IMG/VR virus record: IMGVR_UViG_3300023174_005819
Coordinates: 1 to 64,000 of that record
DNA from: a virus
DNA: 64,000 nt
Strand: one strand, 5' to 3'
Position 1 is the first letter of the stretch, and every line of letters starts with the position of its first letter. This document shows, piece after piece, positions 1-8,361 of the stretch. The notes beneath the pieces are model-generated. The model had not been told where the DNA came from, ran no database searches, and saw nothing but the letters and a program-made list of their open reading frames with translations. Position numbers and translations under genes: made by a program.

Positions 1-2062
1 CCAAATTATAAGTTGGATTGACTTGATCGAATTTAATATCAATTTCAGCCAATTTTAAAAACTCAAGAGCTTCGCCAACCTTCTTGAAGTTCGATTTTGC
101 ATAGAACATAACCGCACTCAAATATTGGGCAAACTCTGAATTTTCTTTTTCAATAAGTTCGTGCAAATCTTTCTTTTGCACATTTTGAACAAGATCAGCA
201 AAGTTATTATCTTCTTTGTTATGCTTGTCCCAATGATTCTTGTCTGTGATTTGCTGTGATAGTTTAGAATACTCCTTGCGGATTCCATCTTCGAGATGTT
301 TCCAGAGGCTTGTAAGATTTTTATTTTTATTAATAATCTTTTTCTTGGATTCAAAAGTTTTGGATTTGATTCCATAAACTTCTGGAAGTTTCTCGCCAGT
401 AAGTTCTTCATACTTCTCAAGAATATCTTTTAGAGTTCCATTTCTAAATTCGTGTTCTTTGCCTTGAGCTTGGAAGTTGCTGATCTCTACATAGATAGCA
501 GTATCATTTGCTAAATCCATAGCCATAGTCTCCCAATTATTAGAATTAGTTCCCCAATTCGTAGCATCTTTACGCTTAAACTTAAAGATTTGAGAGGAAT
601 GTTTTGGATTCTTACTGGTTACAACGCTAGTTCCAGAATTAATCTTCTGAATTGTAATCTTCTCATAATCAGAGAGATTCAAATAATTCTCATTAACAAT
701 ACCAAGTTCCTTGTTAAAGGAATCTTTCGTTGCTTGATCTACGAATGTAAATACATAAGCACCATCAATCTTGTCTCCTAATTCATTCCAAAGAGTAGCA
801 AGACGATGAGTTACTCCCATAGCTGAACCAGTATCATTGACTAGGATTTTATGCGTCTTTTCACAAAGAATCCTTTTAGCTTCATTCTCTGAATTTAATT
901 TTGTGCTTCTGCGAGACTTCTGATAAAACTTTGAAGTCAATTTGCCATTCTCAATCATCTTCGCAATCTTATCATTGAAATCAATATGATTATCAGTAAT
1001 AGTTTTGCTATTCCAAGTAACCTTGTTGCTCAAAGCATTACGAACAATGTAACCCAAACTGCCATAAGTTCCAAAGACTTCATTATAAAGAGCTTTGGCA
1101 TCATAGATGTTTGTAGAATCTTTGAATTGTTGAGAGATGCACTCTGCCATCTCCTTCTTAATCTTGCGAAACTTTTCTCTGATAGCTTTTCTAGTCTTTT
1201 CAGTATATTCTAGATTCTCACGGCTTGCTGTAATATCTAGTTCGCCAAGTTCAAACTCGACTTCAAATCCTTGAGAGCAAATACTTTGCTCATCAGAATC
1301 TTCTTTGAATTGCACATCGCTAGTTTCGATAGGATAACCAACTCCCATAATAGCAACAGATTCTTTACCATAGCTAGAGTTATTATAATAAGCCCAACCA
1401 TTACCTTTAAATACTGGTGTGCGATCATAGATTTCTGATAAATCTTCTTTTCTTGCACCTTTGATAATTGGTTTGTTCTTGAAATACTTAAACAATTCTT
1501 GAGCAGTAGACAAGAAGGTTTCTGTATCTTCTTCTTTGATTGGAACAGAAATTAATACGCCAGTAGGCTCGGAAGATTTTTCTTCCTTGAGCTTAACAAT
1601 CTTACCAATTTTAGTTTCATCAATAAAAGCATTGTAAGTAGTTTTCTTGCCATCGTGATAAGAAATCAAAACAAAGTTATCACCATAGCTAAATGGTGCA
1701 AACTTACCAATACCATAATATCCAATAGCAGAATTACTATTGCGTTTGGTAGATTCACCATAGTAGCAATAAAGATTCTTAATATCATCGGCAGAAAGAC
1801 CATTACCAAAATCTCTGATAGTTAAGGTAGGCTCTAGCTTGGTAGGAAGTTTAATCTCAATCGGACGCTTGCTCTTTGCTTCAATATTAGCGTCTTGTGC
1901 ATTACAAGTAATCTCACGCAAAACTGCGAGAGGTTTGTTGGAATACAACTGATTGCGAAGGATGTTAAAGATATAAGGAAGTCCAGATTGCTTGATTCCG
2001 AAACTTACGGATTCAAAACTATCGGACTCGACTACATTGATTGGTTTTTCGATTAATTTCAT
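1..2062 (-). CDS. rIIA: rIIA-like GHKL ATPase (3' end cut by window edge)
   Basis: The frame is open from an ATG at 2062 to the left edge, so about 687 codons are visible and the C-terminus is missing. Residues about 30-90 carry the GHKL ATP-binding motifs: AVLREITCNAQDAN (the E-N-DA helix), then TIRDFGNGLS (DxGxG) and a glycine-rich GYYGIGKFAPFSYG lid. The later ELGELDITASRENLEYT segment resembles the SREALS region of T4 rIIA. T4 rIIA is a membrane-associated protein affecting lysis timing and exclusion; the same role here is inference. No rIIB partner is in the window. It is the last gene of a minus-strand run and has its own promoter. Confidence 0.8.
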   Translation of the reverse strand, partial: MKLIEKPINVVESDSFESVSFGIKQSGLPYIFNILRNQLYSNKPLAVLREITCNAQDANIEAKSKRPIEIKLPTKLEPTLTIRDFGNGLSADDIKNLYCYYGESTKRNSNSAIGYYGIGKFAPFSYGDNFVLISYHDGKKTTYNAFIDETKIGKIVKLKEEKSSEPTGVLISVPIKEEDTETFLSTAQELFKYFKNKPIIKGARKEDLSEIYDRTPVFKGNGWAYYNNSSYGKESVAIMGVGYPIETSDVQFKEDSDEQSICSQGFEVEFELGELDITASRENLEYTEKTRKAIREKFRKIKKEMAECISQQFKDSTNIYDAKALYNEVFGTYGSLGYIVRNALSNKVTWNSKTITDNHIDFNDKIAKMIENGKLTSKFYQKSRRSTKLNSENEAKRILCEKTHKILVNDTGSAMGVTHRLATLWNELGDKIDGAYVFTFVDQATKDSFNKELGIVNENYLNLSDYEKITIQKINSGTSVVTSKNPKHSSQIFKFKRKDATNWGTNSNNWETMAMDLANDTAIYVEISNFQAQGKEHEFRNGTLKDILEKYEELTGEKLPEVYGIKSKTFESKKKIINKNKNLTSLWKHLEDGIRKEYSKLSQQITDKNHWDKHNKEDNNFADLVQNVQKKDLHELIEKENSEFAQYLSAVMFYAKSNFKKVGEALEFLKLAEIDIKFDQVNPTYNL

Positions 2063-2068
2063 ATATTG

Positions 2069-2097
2069 AATTTAAATTAAATTTAAAATGATGTCAA
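2069..2097 (-). promoter_or_regulatory. sigma70-type promoter, leaderless rIIA-like gene
   Basis: On the minus strand: -35 TTGACA (2097-2092), 17-bp spacer, -10 TAAATT (2074-2069), then only six bases before the ATG at 2062. Confidence 0.6.
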
Positions 2098-2105
2098 ATA
2101 ATATT

Positions 2106-3218
2106 TTATTCGTAGCTATCTCTGTCAATAGCAATCACATACGGAAATCTTGGCACTTCATCTGGCGTATAATTGAAGAATTTTATGGTAGCTTTCTTGC
2201 CAACCAAATCATTTCTTTGCTTGTAAAGTTCTTTAAGATAACCAAAATCACCTTTGATATTACTCTTGAAGTATTTACCTTTAGCATTTGTAAATTCCAT
2301 ATAGCCAGCAGTTCCTTTGCGGTTGCCTTCGCCTTCTTTTACTCCATTGATAATAAACTCTGCATCCATAAACTCTTTTCTTTTAAGAAGAAACTTACTA
2401 CGCTTATTCTCGTAAGGTCTATTTAGTCTAATCATTTGACCTTCGTAACCATTCTCCATATACATTTCATAAGATTCAGTAAGTTCTTTTTCGCTATTTA
2501 CTTTTAAAGTAGTAACGACAACAATGCTTGTGTATTTTCTTTTAGTAAGAGCATTGGAAACTGCTTCATACCTTTCGTAGAATAAATCTTTCTCATTTAA
2601 CAAACCAATTTTAGGTGCATCATAAACCCAATATTGAATACTATCTGCACTTTCTTCTAGTTCTTCGTCAGTAGGTTTAGTTCTTTTTACAAGAGAGCAA
2701 ATCTTATTAAAATCATTTGCAAACTTATCACAATATAACTCACCATCAAGAATTGCATTAGGATAATCTTTAAAGAATAAATCTAAATTCTGGCGAATGT
2801 GCGGTGCAGAAATAATCTTCTTGCCATTTCTGCTAAACATTCCATCTTTAGTTACGATACAACGAATACCATCAAGTTTAGGTTGGCTATAAACTGGATA
2901 AGCAATTTCGTGATCTTCATACTTTTGTGCAAGCATTGGCTCAAAGTATTGAACCTTATTAATATCTTTGATAGATTCAAAGTAACCAGATTCTAATTTC
3001 TTCTTGCGTTTTGCTTCTGCTTCTTTGATCGCTTGTTCTTCTGGAGTAGTAGCATTTGCTCTGCCAGCATTTTTAATATCACAATCACTCCAATTATTAG
3101 TAATCTTTTCACCATCTGTTTGACCAGAGATCGTGCGATATTGATTTCCTTTAACTTCGATAGTCCATTCTTGGACTTTGCCAGTTTTAGTCTTTTTATA
3201 AATTGTAGGTAACTTCAT
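2106..3218 (-). CDS. ATP-dependent DNA ligase
   Basis: 370 aa. Seals nicks through a lysyl-AMP intermediate. Motif I KLDGIR lies at residues 114-119 with K114 as the predicted adenylated lysine; motif III LDGELY is near 157-162, motif IV EGQMIR at 259-264 and motif V around FLLKRKEF at 276-283. A C-terminal OB-fold-sized segment follows. The first 60 residues form an extra basic N-terminal domain with tryptophans (EWTIEVKGNQYRT), reminiscent of a WGR-type nucleic-acid-binding domain (inference). Length fits phage single-subunit ligases. It likely works with the phage polymerase, UvsX-type recombinase and UV endonuclease in replication and repair. Confidence 0.92.
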   Translation of the reverse strand: MKLPTIYKKTKTGKVQEWTIEVKGNQYRTISGQTDGEKITNNWSDCDIKNAGRANATTPEEQAIKEAEAKRKKKLESGYFESIKDINKVQYFEPMLAQKYEDHEIAYPVYSQPKLDGIRCIVTKDGMFSRNGKKIISAPHIRQNLDLFFKDYPNAILDGELYCDKFANDFNKICSLVKRTKPTDEELEESADSIQYWVYDAPKIGLLNEKDLFYERYEAVSNALTKRKYTSIVVVTTLKVNSEKELTESYEMYMENGYEGQMIRLNRPYENKRSKFLLKRKEFMDAEFIINGVKEGEGNRKGTAGYMEFTNAKGKYFKSNIKGDFGYLKELYKQRNDLVGKKATIKFFNYTPDEVPRFPYVIAIDRDSYE

Positions 3219-3224
3219 ACTTCC

Positions 3225-3253
3225 AGTATATGCTGGACTAATAGATTCGTCAA
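3225..3253 (-). promoter_or_regulatory. sigma70-type promoter of the ligase gene
   Basis: -35 TTGACG (3253-3248), 17-bp spacer, -10 TATACT (3230-3225), six bases to the ATG at 3218. It overlaps the 3' end of the upstream gene. Confidence 0.55.
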
Positions 3254-3435
3254 ATTTTGTTTCTTTTTGATTTAGAAGGTTTTGCGACTTTGATTAAAGA
3301 AAAACTTCCATCTTTATTATAATGCCAATCAATAGTATCTCCGATTTCCCATCCCATTTTTTTCATCAATTTATCTGGAAATTCTAGATATAAATGTCCA
3401 TCTTCTGATTTTTGGATTGGAATATTATATTTCAT
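3250..3435 (-). CDS. AbrB/MazE-like (SpoVT-fold) small DNA-binding protein
   Basis: 61 aa. MKYNIPIQKSEDGHLYLEFP then KLMKKMGWEIGDTIDW matches the swapped-hairpin AbrB/SpoVT pattern (IPIQ...G..YLEFP..L...MGW..GD.IDW). The tail KPSKSKRNKI is basic. Such proteins are usually dimeric DNA-binding regulators or antitoxins; no toxin partner is adjacent, and phages carry many of unknown role. Its start overlaps the upstream glycosyltransferase stop by 4 nt (ATGA), so it is probably translated from the same mRNA. Confidence 0.6.
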   Translation of the reverse strand: MKYNIPIQKSEDGHLYLEFPDKLMKKMGWEIGDTIDWHYNKDGSFSLIKVAKPSKSKRNKI

Positions 3436-4172
3436 ATAAGTTCAAGTCTAATATAATTATTTGATATGTCAAGAGTTTTATATTGTCTAGGTTGCCAATC
3501 TGGTTTCTCTTGAGCAATTTGAATATTTCGCCTAAAGTCCATATTCTTTTGATCTAAACAATGGATATATCTTAAATAATCATCGTGATTAATATGATAC
3601 ATATATCTTTTTATATCAAAGAATATTATTCTTTGTAGAGATTTAAATTCTTGCCACCAGTTTTTTACTTCAATTTTTTTTGCTAGTAATCTATTATATA
3701 AATCTTCATCTTCATATCCCCAAATTGGCATTAAATTCTCATTGTAACCCTTACCAAAATCTTTTTTATTAACCAAAAGAAATCCCATTGAGCCAAGATA
3801 AAAAGAAGCACATCCAGTAATAAAATAATTAACTAATTCTCCATTATTAATATTTTGATATTTTAACCAAGATTCATTTAAATTTATATAATCTACATCT
3901 AATTTAAGTAAAACTTTATTGCTTGGGTCTGTGTATTGGGATGCTAGATTAAGAGCTAAACATCTATAATAATATTTTTGATTTTCTACTCTTATAACTT
4001 TTATATTATATTCTTGCATTTGTTTTATTAAAACTTTATTATTTATGATTGGTTGTTTAGAATCCCAATCTACTATTACAAAATCTTTTATAAGAGGAAT
4101 TTTTGTCCAAGTTGGAAGCATTTGTTCCAATCTGTCTGTTCTATTTTTTAATGCTAAAATACAAGAAATCAT
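3432..4172 (-). CDS. GT2-like glycosyltransferase
   Basis: 246 aa. GT-A fold: N-terminal MISCILALKNRTDRLEQMLP and FVIVDWDSKQP (first Rossmann strands), LLKLDVDYIN giving the DxD metal/nucleotide-sugar motif, and GYEDEDLYNRLLAK near the C-terminus as the catalytic ED-type acid. It is a clear paralogue of the next gene (shared openings MISCI and FVIVDW, identical order of motifs), so the pair is a tandem duplication. Its first ATG overlaps the upstream paralogue's stop (ATGA). Donor and acceptor cannot be read from sequence. Confidence 0.82.
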   Translation of the reverse strand: MISCILALKNRTDRLEQMLPTWTKIPLIKDFVIVDWDSKQPIINNKVLIKQMQEYNIKVIRVENQKYYYRCLALNLASQYTDPSNKVLLKLDVDYINLNESWLKYQNINNGELVNYFITGCASFYLGSMGFLLVNKKDFGKGYNENLMPIWGYEDEDLYNRLLAKKIEVKNWWQEFKSLQRIIFFDIKRYMYHINHDDYLRYIHCLDQKNMDFRRNIQIAQEKPDWQPRQYKTLDISNNYIRLELI

Positions 4173-4978
4173 ATAATTCTTTTTAAGGTAAAATAGTTAT
4201 CTGATTTATATATTATATCATATTTTTGCGGAGTCCATATAGTTTTATTTTTTGCTATAAAATCATTAATTGACGCTTTTCTGAATATATCTTCTTTTAT
4301 GGAATTATTTGATATTTTATAGTTTCCTTTTAAATTCGCTACTCTTTCTTCATCTGATGTATTAATATTAGAAATATATTTTTGTATATTAAAGAAAATT
4401 ATTTTTCTTGAATTTGTCCATTCAGAAATTTGAGGTCTTTGAAATTTAGAAAGTAAATAACGATCTAATCTTAAATTTAAATCAATATCGTCATAACCCC
4501 AAACTGCTTCAAAATTTTCATTGTAGCCTTTCACATTTTCAAAATCTTTTTTATTTACCAAAAGAAATCCAGAAGAATCTTTAGAAAATAAATTACTTCC
4601 AGATAAAAAATATTTGTTTAAGATATATGGAGAATTTTTTGATTCGTCAAGTTTAATTAAATTTAAATAATTAATCCAGCTTGAATCAATATTTGAAGAA
4701 TCTGCATCTAGTTTTAGTATAATTTCATTATCTATATATTTGCTTGCTAAATTCCAAGCAAGACAACGATAAAAAAATTTCTCATTTTCTACTCGAATTA
4801 TTTTAATATTTTTATTTTTATAAGTTTCGTTTTTAATAATAGGACTTTCTATAATCGGTTCGTTAGAACTCCAATCAACTATAACAAAATCTTTAATCTC
4901 TGGAATGTTAGTCCAAGTTGGAAGTATTTGTTCTAACTGCTTTGTTCTATTCATTACGGATATTATACAAGAGATCAT
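4169..4978 (-). CDS. GT2-like glycosyltransferase, paralogue of the adjacent gene
   Basis: 269 aa, GT-A fold: MISCIISVMNRTKQLEQILP, FVIVDWSSNEP, ILKLDADSSN (DxD) and GYDDIDLNLRLD. It matches its neighbour motif for motif but has longer inserts in the middle and C-terminal thirds. Together with the next gene upstream (4980-5999) it forms a small glycosyltransferase group on the minus strand, separate from the main glycan block at 26.5-46.6 kb. Confidence 0.82.
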   Translation of the reverse strand: MISCIISVMNRTKQLEQILPTWTNIPEIKDFVIVDWSSNEPIIESPIIKNETYKNKNIKIIRVENEKFFYRCLAWNLASKYIDNEIILKLDADSSNIDSSWINYLNLIKLDESKNSPYILNKYFLSGSNLFSKDSSGFLLVNKKDFENVKGYNENFEAVWGYDDIDLNLRLDRYLLSKFQRPQISEWTNSRKIIFFNIQKYISNINTSDEERVANLKGNYKISNNSIKEDIFRKASINDFIAKNKTIWTPQKYDIIYKSDNYFTLKRII

Positions 4979-4979
4979 A

Positions 4980-5999
4980 TTAAATTATTTTATTTAAAGT
5001 TATTGTATTGTGAGTTTTTATATTTGATATAGGAATATCAAAATTTTTTATCATTTGTTCGTATTTGATAGACGAGATATTAATTGCATCTTCAAAAACT
5101 TTGTGAAAATTTAAAAAATTTTCATTAAGATAAATCATAGATGGACTAGGAGAAATTAAATTAGAAAGATTGCAACATATTTGTGGTTTTTTAAAAGAAA
5201 AAATATGGTTGTAATTTGAACTTATAACATCGTAGTAATAACCTTTAGTTGGATTATTGACTAGAAGATTTAAAATATAATCTGAATCATTAATCTCGTT
5301 ATAGAAATCAATTTCATTTAAATCTGATTTTATATTTATATATTTAATATTTTTTAAATTAGAATCTATGTTATTTGCGTATTGACCCATTATATTTATT
5401 TCAAAATCTCTTTGAGAATTAATTTTTGTTTTTGTTAAAGATATAAGATTGGAGAGATCCCTAAATTTAGAATTAAATCTTCCCATCAGTAAAATTTTTA
5501 TTTTTTGATTTAATTTTATTTTTTGTGGTAAAATTCTTGATAATGGATTATCTAATGGAAATAAATAATTTAAACCAAATGTTTGAGCCATAGGACTTAA
5601 ACCTATTAAAACAGGATTGGTGAAATCTTTTTTTAAAAAATCAAAATTATTTATATGAGAGGGTTTATGTATCGGTAAAATTATTTTAGATTTAAAATCT
5701 TGTATAATTTTATTGTCATAATTGGGAGTAGATTTAGATTCTTGTATTTGATTTGCTTTATCCTTGTGGGCGTTTATTGGAGTAATTAAAAATGCTTTTT
5801 TAAAATTATTTTTATGATCTGGACTATATTGTTTAATATAATTTAAATTATATTTTTGAAGTAAATCTAATAAATTATAATTATTATGAATAGAATAAAT
5901 ATAAGGATCAAAATTATTGGATTCTAATATTCCATAGAAAGCTAAAACAACTTCTGTATGGTAGTCTGTATTGTTTAAAATTAAAATTTTCTCCTTCAT
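4980..5999 (-). CDS. Putative glycosyltransferase (GT-B-like), family uncertain
   Basis: 339 aa. The start MKEKILILNNTDYHTEVVLA suggests a Rossmann strand and loop; a middle segment IKILLMGRFNSKFRDLSNLI resembles the start of a GT-B second domain, and DSDYILNLLVNNPTKGYYYDVISSNYNHIFSFKKPQI resembles a donor-binding region. No diagnostic catalytic motif is visible. It lies 1 nt upstream of two GT2 genes in the same orientation, which supports a glycan role. Could be another nucleotide-sugar-dependent enzyme. Composition is very rich in Asn, Ile and Lys. Confidence 0.45.
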   Translation of the reverse strand: MKEKILILNNTDYHTEVVLAFYGILESNNFDPYIYSIHNNYNLLDLLQKYNLNYIKQYSPDHKNNFKKAFLITPINAHKDKANQIQESKSTPNYDNKIIQDFKSKIILPIHKPSHINNFDFLKKDFTNPVLIGLSPMAQTFGLNYLFPLDNPLSRILPQKIKLNQKIKILLMGRFNSKFRDLSNLISLTKTKINSQRDFEINIMGQYANNIDSNLKNIKYINIKSDLNEIDFYNEINDSDYILNLLVNNPTKGYYYDVISSNYNHIFSFKKPQICCNLSNLISPSPSMIYLNENFLNFHKVFEDAINISSIKYEQMIKNFDIPISNIKTHNTITLNKII

Positions 6000-6006
6000 A
6001 GGAGAA

Positions 6007-6654
6007 TTATCTAGGGCTTAAAAATCTTATAGCTTTCCTAATTGCTTTCCATTGTAGCCAATTCAAGAAATTAATAATCTTGACAATCCCAATAGAAAGT
6101 TTCCATTCAATAAGATTCATAGTCTTAACATAATATTTAAAATAAAAACTATAAACTGGACATTTCATTTTTCTTTCGTGATCTTCTATTTCTTTCATAA
6201 AAGATTCTTGTGCCTCTATTCTTTGACCAGATGAATTTTTTTCTATGGGCTTAATTAAGGATATTTCTCTTAATAAACCTTGGACTACAACGCATTTCCA
6301 GTCTGGAAAGTAATCATAGCTTTCCTTGGTTTTGCCAGAGATGTAAGCACCAAAAGTAAATGTGCCAGTATAATCATCTCTAAAAACTTCTTCTCTACTA
6401 TCTTCTACCAATTTATTCTTATTAAAAAATTCACCAAATCTACTACCATCTTTTACATAATCTGGATTATCTTCCCAATGGCTAGTTATTTTTAATTCAA
6501 ATAATCTATAATCACGAATAATATAAGTAGACATAAGACTTTCTTCTAGTTCTTTTGTTTGAAATTCTTCTTTCTTGAAATCAATATTAAGAGCTTTCAA
6601 CTCATCATTAAGAGGTAAATCTTGCTCCACTTTGATATAATTAAACATACCCAT
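6007..6654 (-). CDS. Conserved phage protein of unknown function
   Basis: 215 aa from the ATG at 6654. An in-frame TTG at 6699 would add 15 residues but overlaps a small upstream gene and lies in front of the promoter; the 6654 ATG sits 7 nt after a TATAAT box. The start MGMFNYIKVEQDLPLNDELK is followed by a mixed region with FGAYISGKTKESYDYFPDWKCVVVQG. The C-terminus is basic and aromatic (LNWLQWKAIRKAIRFLSPR) and may touch a membrane or nucleic acid (inference). I do not recognise a family with a known activity. Confidence 0.65.
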   Translation of the reverse strand: MGMFNYIKVEQDLPLNDELKALNIDFKKEEFQTKELEESLMSTYIIRDYRLFELKITSHWEDNPDYVKDGSRFGEFFNKNKLVEDSREEVFRDDYTGTFTFGAYISGKTKESYDYFPDWKCVVVQGLLREISLIKPIEKNSSGQRIEAQESFMKEIEDHERKMKCPVYSFYFKYYVKTMNLIEWKLSIGIVKIINFLNWLQWKAIRKAIRFLSPR

Positions 6655-6661
6655 ATAATAT

Positions 6662-6689
6662 ATTATATAGTTATTTAAGATATTGTCAA
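6662..6689 (-). promoter_or_regulatory. sigma70-type promoter with start-proximal -10
   Basis: -35 TTGACA (6689-6684), 16-bp spacer, -10 TATAAT (6667-6662), seven bases to the ATG at 6654. Confidence 0.65.
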
Positions 6690-6692
6690 ATT

Positions 6693-6782
6693 TTACCAAT
6701 GATGAATTGCATTTATAATAAGCACAATATTAGCTATCACACCTAATATAACAATAAACATTTCATATAATTTATGAGTCAT
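6693..6782 (-). CDS. 29-aa hydrophobic membrane peptide
   Basis: ATG at 6782 overlaps the TGA of the UV endonuclease gene (ATGA), and the frame runs 29 codons to TAA. The peptide begins MTHKLYEM and continues with one hydrophobic helix (FIVILGVIANIVLIINAI) ending HHW. This fits a single transmembrane segment. Function unknown; translational coupling to the upstream gene is inferred from the overlap. Confidence 0.4.
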   Translation of the reverse strand: MTHKLYEMFIVILGVIANIVLIINAIHHW

Positions 6783-7678
6783 AGTTTGGCGAAAGATTGT
6801 TCTTTCATCTTTAATTCAAAATCAACATCTATATTATCATAACCATAAGTATTGGGCAAGAACTTTGCGTAGTCTGCGTGTTTGCGTGGATTCTTATGAC
6901 CATCAATGCTTTCGGAGTAATGAAATAGTGGAGTATGATTGCCCCAAGTAATTCGTGCAAGATGAAATGCTTGTTCTTCTGATAGATTATCTGAATGGCA
7001 TTTGTGATGAAGATAATCGAAAGTAATGGGGATATTAGAAATAGAATGAAAATACTTCATAAGTTTCTTAACTGACCAGCAAGTATCTTTATCATCATTT
7101 TCTATTACTAATCTAGACTTAACATCATCTGATAGTCTTTGAAAGTTGCTCATAAACTTCTTTACTATGTCATTTAGATTGCCCTTGGAATTATGTATGT
7201 GCATATTCATAGGAGAATCATAGTTAAGAGGACAACCGATTTGAGTCATAAACCAACCATAATGATTTAATTCTTTGATTGTTTTAGTTATGGCATTTTC
7301 GTTATCACTTGCAAGAACATTAAATTCACTAGGATGGCAAGATACTCTTACATTCCTAGATTGAATAAGATGTTTGATACTATCAAATGATACTAATATT
7401 TTATGATAATCTGGTAAATCTTCTAGCTTTACATTTGCTTTGTCATAAGTAATAAGAGGAAATAGATCAGAAGAAATTCGATAAGTATGATTATGGTCTG
7501 CACAATACTTTATGTATTGATATGTAGTAGTCATATTGTTTAATATTCTAGAAGATAAGGTAGAAAGAGCTTCTTTCCTATCCATAGATGAGAAACGAGC
7601 ATAAGTCATAGTATTGAACTTGATAGGATTATCTTGTTCAGTTAGACTTAATACAATGCAACAAACTCCTTTTCGCAT
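6779..7678 (-). CDS. uvdE: UV damage endonuclease (UvdE/UvsE family)
   Basis: 299 aa, normal for the minimal bacterial TIM-barrel enzyme that nicks DNA 5' to UV photoproducts. Family motifs are clear: N-terminal TYARF, HTYRISSDLFP, VRVSCHPSEFNVLAS, MNMHIHNSKGN, LVIENDDKDTCWSV, ITFDYLHHKCH and LFHYSES, which supply the His, Glu and Asp ligands of the metal cluster. Together with the ligase, UvsX-like protein and DnaE polymerase it would give the phage an excision-type repair route, expected for a phage exposed to sunlight (inference). It has its own promoter and overlaps the small membrane peptide downstream. Confidence 0.92.
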   Translation of the reverse strand: MRKGVCCIVLSLTEQDNPIKFNTMTYARFSSMDRKEALSTLSSRILNNMTTTYQYIKYCADHNHTYRISSDLFPLITYDKANVKLEDLPDYHKILVSFDSIKHLIQSRNVRVSCHPSEFNVLASDNENAITKTIKELNHYGWFMTQIGCPLNYDSPMNMHIHNSKGNLNDIVKKFMSNFQRLSDDVKSRLVIENDDKDTCWSVKKLMKYFHSISNIPITFDYLHHKCHSDNLSEEQAFHLARITWGNHTPLFHYSESIDGHKNPRKHADYAKFLPNTYGYDNIDVDFELKMKEQSFAKL

Positions 7679-7684
7679 TATTCA

Positions 7685-7713
7685 AATATAATATAAGTTG
7701 TCAAACTTGTCAA
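7685..7713 (-). promoter_or_regulatory. Promoter of the UV endonuclease gene
   Basis: -35 TTGACA (7713-7708), 17 bp, -10 TATATT (7690-7685), six bases to the ATG at 7678. Confidence 0.65.
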
Positions 7714-8091
7714 TTAAACTTTTTCAAAGAATCCAAAGCTATTTAACCTTGTTGCTCCGTGATACTTATACTTAATAGTAAAACTTTCTGGTTCAATAAT
7801 AGATAAGAATTTCTTACCTTCTTCTGTTTCATACAAATAATAATCTTGACCTATGATACATTCTATTCTGCACTCAAAACTATCAACAAAAGTATTCCAT
7901 TCGTGCAAAGAAACTAACGCATCATACTCTGTCTTAATTTCTTCTAAACGAGTTTCTATTTTTTTATTTAGATTTAAATGTCTAACTTGTTGTAGCTTAC
8001 CAAGATCAGCAAGCTCAATTTTTGGAGCAGAGTATTCTGCTATGTATGAGGAACTTGCACGATTTTCCAAAACTCTTTTTGGGTCTGTCAT
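7714..8091 (-). CDS. DUF2452-like protein
   Basis: 125 aa. Opens TDPKRVLENRASSSYIAEYS; central predicted helix KKIETRLEEIKTEYDALVSL; C-terminal GQDYYLYETEEGKKFLSII followed by an aromatic-rich end. This order (Asn-Pro-like start, helix, GxxYYLYE...LSxI) is what I recall of DUF2452 proteins, whose function is unknown. Its start overlaps the upstream small gene's stop (ATGA). The family name is from memory and unverified. Confidence 0.6.
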   Translation of the reverse strand: MTDPKRVLENRASSSYIAEYSAPKIELADLGKLQQVRHLNLNKKIETRLEEIKTEYDALVSLHEWNTFVDSFECRIECIIGQDYYLYETEEGKKFLSIIEPESFTIKYKYHGATRLNSFGFFEKV

Positions 8092-8264
8092 TTGTAAATA
8101 TATGTAGATGAACCATTATGGTTTTTTAATTCCTTTTTAATCAACGACTTATCTCTTTCGTCTGACCAATTTATACTATCAAAGTTTTCTTTAAACCTAT
8201 TAGAGAAACAATTTCTTGCTTTATCGCCTTTTCCAGCACCATTATTTGAACTTTTTTCGTTCAT
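8088..8264 (-). CDS. Small GKGD-motif phage protein
   Basis: 58 aa, not listed among longer ORFs. The frame runs from ATG 8264 to a TGA overlapping the next gene (ATGA). It begins MNEKSSNNGAGKGDKARNC and contains FKENFDSINWSDERDK. The GGKGDxxR...F..NyDxIxW pattern recurs in small phage proteins of unknown role. The 4-nt overlap and the match to this pattern support a real gene. Confidence 0.65.
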   Translation of the reverse strand: MNEKSSNNGAGKGDKARNCFSNRFKENFDSINWSDERDKSLIKKELKNHNGSSTYIYK

Positions 8265-8361
8265 ATATTTGGCTTTTTTCTGTTAGCAAATATGACTATA
8301 TTTGGAAATATCGCGTTAGCAAATATAAGTATATATTTGGCTAAATCTCGTTAGCAAATAT
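8265..8361 (+). repeat. Three tandem copies of a 29-nt imperfect palindromic repeat
   Basis: Copies at 8265-8293, 8298-8326 and 8333-8361, each ATATTTGG + 9 variable bases + GTTAGCAAATAT, separated by 4 and 6 nt. The outer 7 bases (ATATTTG/CAAATAT) are inverted complements, so each copy can form a hairpin; adjacent copies can also pair across the short gaps. The block fills the gap between the genes starting at 8264 and ending at 8361. A fourth copy lies at 9624-9652. Confidence 0.85.

Noticed and set aside
2088-2426. 112-aa plus-strand ORF at the ligase end
   Set aside because: Antisense to the ligase C-terminal domain; no promoter or domain.
8265-8361. Possible CRISPR array from the 29-nt repeats
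   Set aside because: Gaps between copies are only 4 and 6 nt, too short for spacers, and there are no cas genes.
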